From Algorimicrobium sediminis (lineage in GTDB: Bacteria > Bacteroidota > Bacteroidia > Flavobacteriales > Flavobacteriaceae): DNA of 64,000 nt. The number at the start of each line of letters is the position of its first letter. The first letter of the stretch is position 1. The notes below the pieces were generated by a model. The model was not told the origin of the DNA and ran no database searches. It saw only the letters and a program-made list of their open reading frames with translations. The stretch is from the NCBI RefSeq assembly GCF_042684585.1, contig NZ_JBHULS010000002.1:186001-250000 (forward strand), written 5' to 3'. A program made the translations under genes and the position numbers. This document shows positions 61,879 to 64,000 of this stretch, one piece after another.

Positions 61879-63093
61879 ATGTTGAATGCCGAAAAAATAA
61901 GACAAGATTTTCCCATACTAAACCGCCAAGTTAATGGCAAACCTTTAGTTTATCTGGATAATGCCGCTACCTCGCAAACACCGCAACAGGTAATAGATGT
62001 TATTGTAGATTACTACGCTAATTACAACGCTAATATACATCGGGGCGTGCATACTTTAAGCCAAGAGGCTACAGATAAGTATGAAGAAGCGCGACACATT
62101 ATTCAAAAACATTTTAACGCCAAACATGCTCATGAAATTATCATGACAGCAGGAACCACACATGGCATTAATTTAGTAGCCAGTGGTTTTACTAACATAC
62201 TACAAAAGGGAGACGAAGTTTTAGTGTCTGCTTTAGAACATCATAGCAATATTGTACCATGGCAAATGCTGTGTCAAAAAACAGGTGCCACCCTAAAAGT
62301 TATTCCTATGAATACCGAGGGCGAACTACTCCTAACCGATTACGAGGCGTTACTGTCGGAAAAAACCAAACTTGTTTTTGTTAATCATATTTCTAATGCC
62401 TTGGGTACCATAAACCCTATTGAATACATTATAAATAAAGCGCATAAGGTTGGTGCTGCTGTTTTAGTGGACGGCGCACAGGCTTGTCCGCATTTAAAAG
62501 CCGATATGCAAGCATTAGACGTTGATTTTTACGTGGTTTCTGCTCATAAAATGTGCGGTCCAACAGGTGTTGGCATGCTTTACGGAAAGGAAAAATGGCT
62601 ATCCAAATTACCGCCTTACCAAGGTGGTGGCGAAATGATTTCAGAAGTAACTTTCCAGAAAAGTACGTATGCCGATTTACCGCATAAATTTGAAGCTGGA
62701 ACACCCAATATTTGTGGCGGGATTGCATTTGGCGCCGCCATAAATTATATGAATCGCATTGGGTTTTCTGAAATTGCTGCCTACGAACACGAACTTTTAA
62801 CATACGCAACAACCGAATTACAAGCTATTGACGGTTTAAAAATATACGGTACTGCTAAAGAAAAAACCTCGGTTATCTCTTTCAATATTAAAGGTATTCA
62901 CCCCTACGACATAGGCACGCTTTTAGACAAAATGGGAATTGCCGTACGCACAGGACATCATTGTGCGCAGCCCATCATGAACTTTTACCAAATACCAGGA
63001 ACTGTTAGAGCTTCGTTTGCTTTTTACAACACCAAAAAAGAAGTAGACGCCTTGGTAGCGGGTGTTAAAAAAGCCAAGATGATGTTGTCTTAA
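61879..63093 (+). CDS. sufS: Cysteine desulfurase SufS
   Basis: 404 residues from the ATG at 61879 (MLNAEKIRQDFPILNRQ), the usual family start; an in-frame TTG at 61846 adds eleven residues and is unlikely. PLP-lysine in VVSAHKMCGPTG, catalytic Cys in RTGHHCAQP, and the N-terminal YLDNAATSQTP. It takes sulfur from cysteine as a persulfide for the SufBCD scaffold, usually passed by SufE, which is not in the window and may lie to the right. Lies 100 nt after sufD. Confidence 0.94.
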   Translation: MLNAEKIRQDFPILNRQVNGKPLVYLDNAATSQTPQQVIDVIVDYYANYNANIHRGVHTLSQEATDKYEEARHIIQKHFNAKHAHEIIMTAGTTHGINLVASGFTNILQKGDEVLVSALEHHSNIVPWQMLCQKTGATLKVIPMNTEGELLLTDYEALLSEKTKLVFVNHISNALGTINPIEYIINKAHKVGAAVLVDGAQACPHLKADMQALDVDFYVVSAHKMCGPTGVGMLYGKEKWLSKLPPYQGGGEMISEVTFQKSTYADLPHKFEAGTPNICGGIAFGAAINYMNRIGFSEIAAYEHELLTYATTELQAIDGLKIYGTAKEKTSVISFNIKGIHPYDIGTLLDKMGIAVRTGHHCAQPIMNFYQIPGTVRASFAFYNTKKEVDALVAGVKKAKMMLS

Positions 63094-63165
63094 GGCACAG
63101 AAAAAATTAGTGTTTTATTTGGCTGGTTTGGCTTCCTTTTTGCAACCTAATTAAAAAAAACTATC

Positions 63166-63951
63166 ATGAAATATTTAAGTTTACTTATCATAAACCTATT
63201 TTTTTTGGCTTGTGGTACAAACAAACAAACGGCAGCGATGTCTCAAAAGGACAGCTTAACTGGAACTTACACCATAAGCAACCAGAACAACAACAAGCTA
63301 TTAAACCAACCTTTAAGCCTAACATTTAATTCCGCAACACGTACTGTTTCTGGATTTTCGGGGTGTAATAGGTTTACAGGTAGTTATACATTACATAACG
63401 AATCTCTAACATTTGGAGCTTTGGCAACCACACGTAAATTGTGCCAACCAGAGCTAAATAACATAGAGCAACAGGTACTAAAACATTTGGAGGAAACTGC
63501 TAGTTTTATCGTAAATCTGGACACCGTTACACTATACAATAAGCAAGGTGAAAAGTTGGTAACACTACATAAAAATACCGAGCAAACCATGAAAAAAAAC
63601 CATACAATTAAGGCTACTTACACGGCCATATCGCGCGGGTACTTTTTAACTGTTAGTTACCAAAATAAAACTATTACTTACCAAACAGACAGAAACAAAC
63701 CAGCCGTTACAAAAGAACTCACGGAAACGGCCTACACAACTTTAAATAACTTACTGGAACAAATAAATGTACCAGAATTACCAACCTTAAACGCCCCTTC
63801 CACGGCCCATCAGTACGACGGCGCACCAGGAGCTACCTTAACCATTAACCAAAATAACCAACAATATAGCACAGTTACTTTTGATCATAATAAGCCGCCG
63901 CATGCCATAAAGGCGCTCGTTTCGGCCCTAATTGCCTATACTGAAAACTAG
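63166..63951 (+). CDS. META-domain lipoprotein at the end of the suf locus
   Basis: 261 residues. The lipobox NLFFLAC gives Cys16. Residues about 30-125 are a META/HslJ domain (SGFSGCNRFTGSYTL, FGALATTRKLC, with the conserved Cys pair). About 140-261 is a second beta-rich domain (RGYFLTVSYQNKTITYQ, YDGAPGATLTIN, VTFDHNKPPHAIKALVSAL) that recurs in flavobacterial lipoproteins but has no known role. It starts 72 nt after sufS on the same strand. It is the second envelope lipoprotein in this locus. Whether it belongs to the suf transcript is unclear. Confidence 0.82.
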   Translation: MKYLSLLIINLFFLACGTNKQTAAMSQKDSLTGTYTISNQNNNKLLNQPLSLTFNSATRTVSGFSGCNRFTGSYTLHNESLTFGALATTRKLCQPELNNIEQQVLKHLEETASFIVNLDTVTLYNKQGEKLVTLHKNTEQTMKKNHTIKATYTAISRGYFLTVSYQNKTITYQTDRNKPAVTKELTETAYTTLNNLLEQINVPELPTLNAPSTAHQYDGAPGATLTINQNNQQYSTVTFDHNKPPHAIKALVSALIAYTEN

Positions 63952-63958
63952 GAATTAA

Positions 63959-63989
63959 TTGATTAGCTTCTATAGTTATTGTATTTTTG
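63959..63989 (+). promoter_or_regulatory. Bacteroidota-type promoter for a gene beyond the right edge
   Basis: TTG (63959-63961), 20-nt spacer, TATTTTTG (63982-63989). Both parts and the spacing fit, so a new plus-strand transcript should begin near 63995, just inside the window. Confidence 0.7.
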
Positions 63990-64000
63990 TAGAAAAATAA

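Noticed and set aside
1..64000. tRNA or rRNA genes, insertion sequences, prophage or defence systems
   Set aside because: I scanned the intergenic stretches and the products: no tRNA-like cloverleaf with CCA end, no transposase, integrase, restriction or toxin-antitoxin genes were found.

Overview
The window is a contiguous stretch of chromosome from a Bacteroidota bacterium, almost certainly a member of the Flavobacteriaceae. The evidence: the gldE-ssb-mutY neighbourhood; type IX secretion (T9SS) proteins of the PorP/SprF and PorE type; a giant adhesin with a gliding-motility-type C-terminal sorting domain; many lipoproteins of the Bacteroidota pattern; a three-gene sdhCAB; and promoters of the Bacteroidota form TTTG / about 20 nt / TAnnTTTG. 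The DNA is AT-rich and densely coding, and no Shine-Dalgarno sites stand out. I see no tRNA, rRNA, CRISPR, prophage or insertion sequence. It reads as core chromosome with a few accessory operons.

Layout. 1-2893 (minus): mutY, ssb and gldE (gldE runs off the left edge). 3029-5232 (plus): an HU protein, a 30-residue basic ribosome-type protein and RNase G behind a leader rich in hairpins. 5295-13884 (minus): a T9SS surface operon of a 1907-residue repetitive adhesin, a PorP/SprF-type barrel and a PorE-type OmpA protein. 14155-16996 (minus): exonuclease III, an OmpA-type lipoprotein and an aldo/keto reductase. 17158-20610: an 1150-residue predicted outer-membrane protein of unknown function. 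20665-28570 (plus): a metal efflux operon with a small His-rich protein, a CzcA pump fused to a TolC-type protein, a CzcB adaptor and a P1B-4-type ATPase. 28678-31166 (minus): glyS and a membrane-anchored coiled-coil protein. 31321-33658 (plus): ComF and an Ig-like lipoprotein. 33645-35577 (minus): omega-amidase and methionine aminotransferase. 35707-37833: a DPP11-type S46 peptidase. 38315-41019 (minus): a membrane-anchored MutS-family ATPase and an M28 peptidase. 41097-44543 (minus): sdhCAB. 45100-46392: an aminopeptidase P. 46474-49539 (minus): brnQ, an AraC-type regulator, DoxX and a SnoaL-like protein. 49694-51860: a hydrolase, a small CxxC protein and thiL. 52135-56815 (plus): a four-gene lipoprotein operon ending in an MbnP/MbnH pair. 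57014-63951 (plus): the suf iron-sulfur assembly locus with two extra lipoprotein genes.

How the parts work together. The adhesin operon carries its own type-B T9SS delivery and anchoring partners. The efflux operon pairs an envelope-spanning RND pump with an inner-membrane ATPase; the CzcA proton-relay motif and the SPC motif of the ATPase both point to divalent Zn/Co/Cd-type ions. The aminotransferase and omega-amidase pair fits glutamine-driven closing of methionine salvage. The MbnP/MbnH operon looks like a surface copper or redox module. The suf locus builds Fe-S clusters of the kind needed by proteins encoded nearby, including SdhB and MutY.

The least explained items are the 1150-residue outer-membrane protein, the hairpin-rich leader of RNase G, the internal signal peptide inside the CzcA-TolC fusion, the two 21-bp-spaced repeats upstream of suf, and the two propeller lipoproteins joined to MbnP/MbnH.
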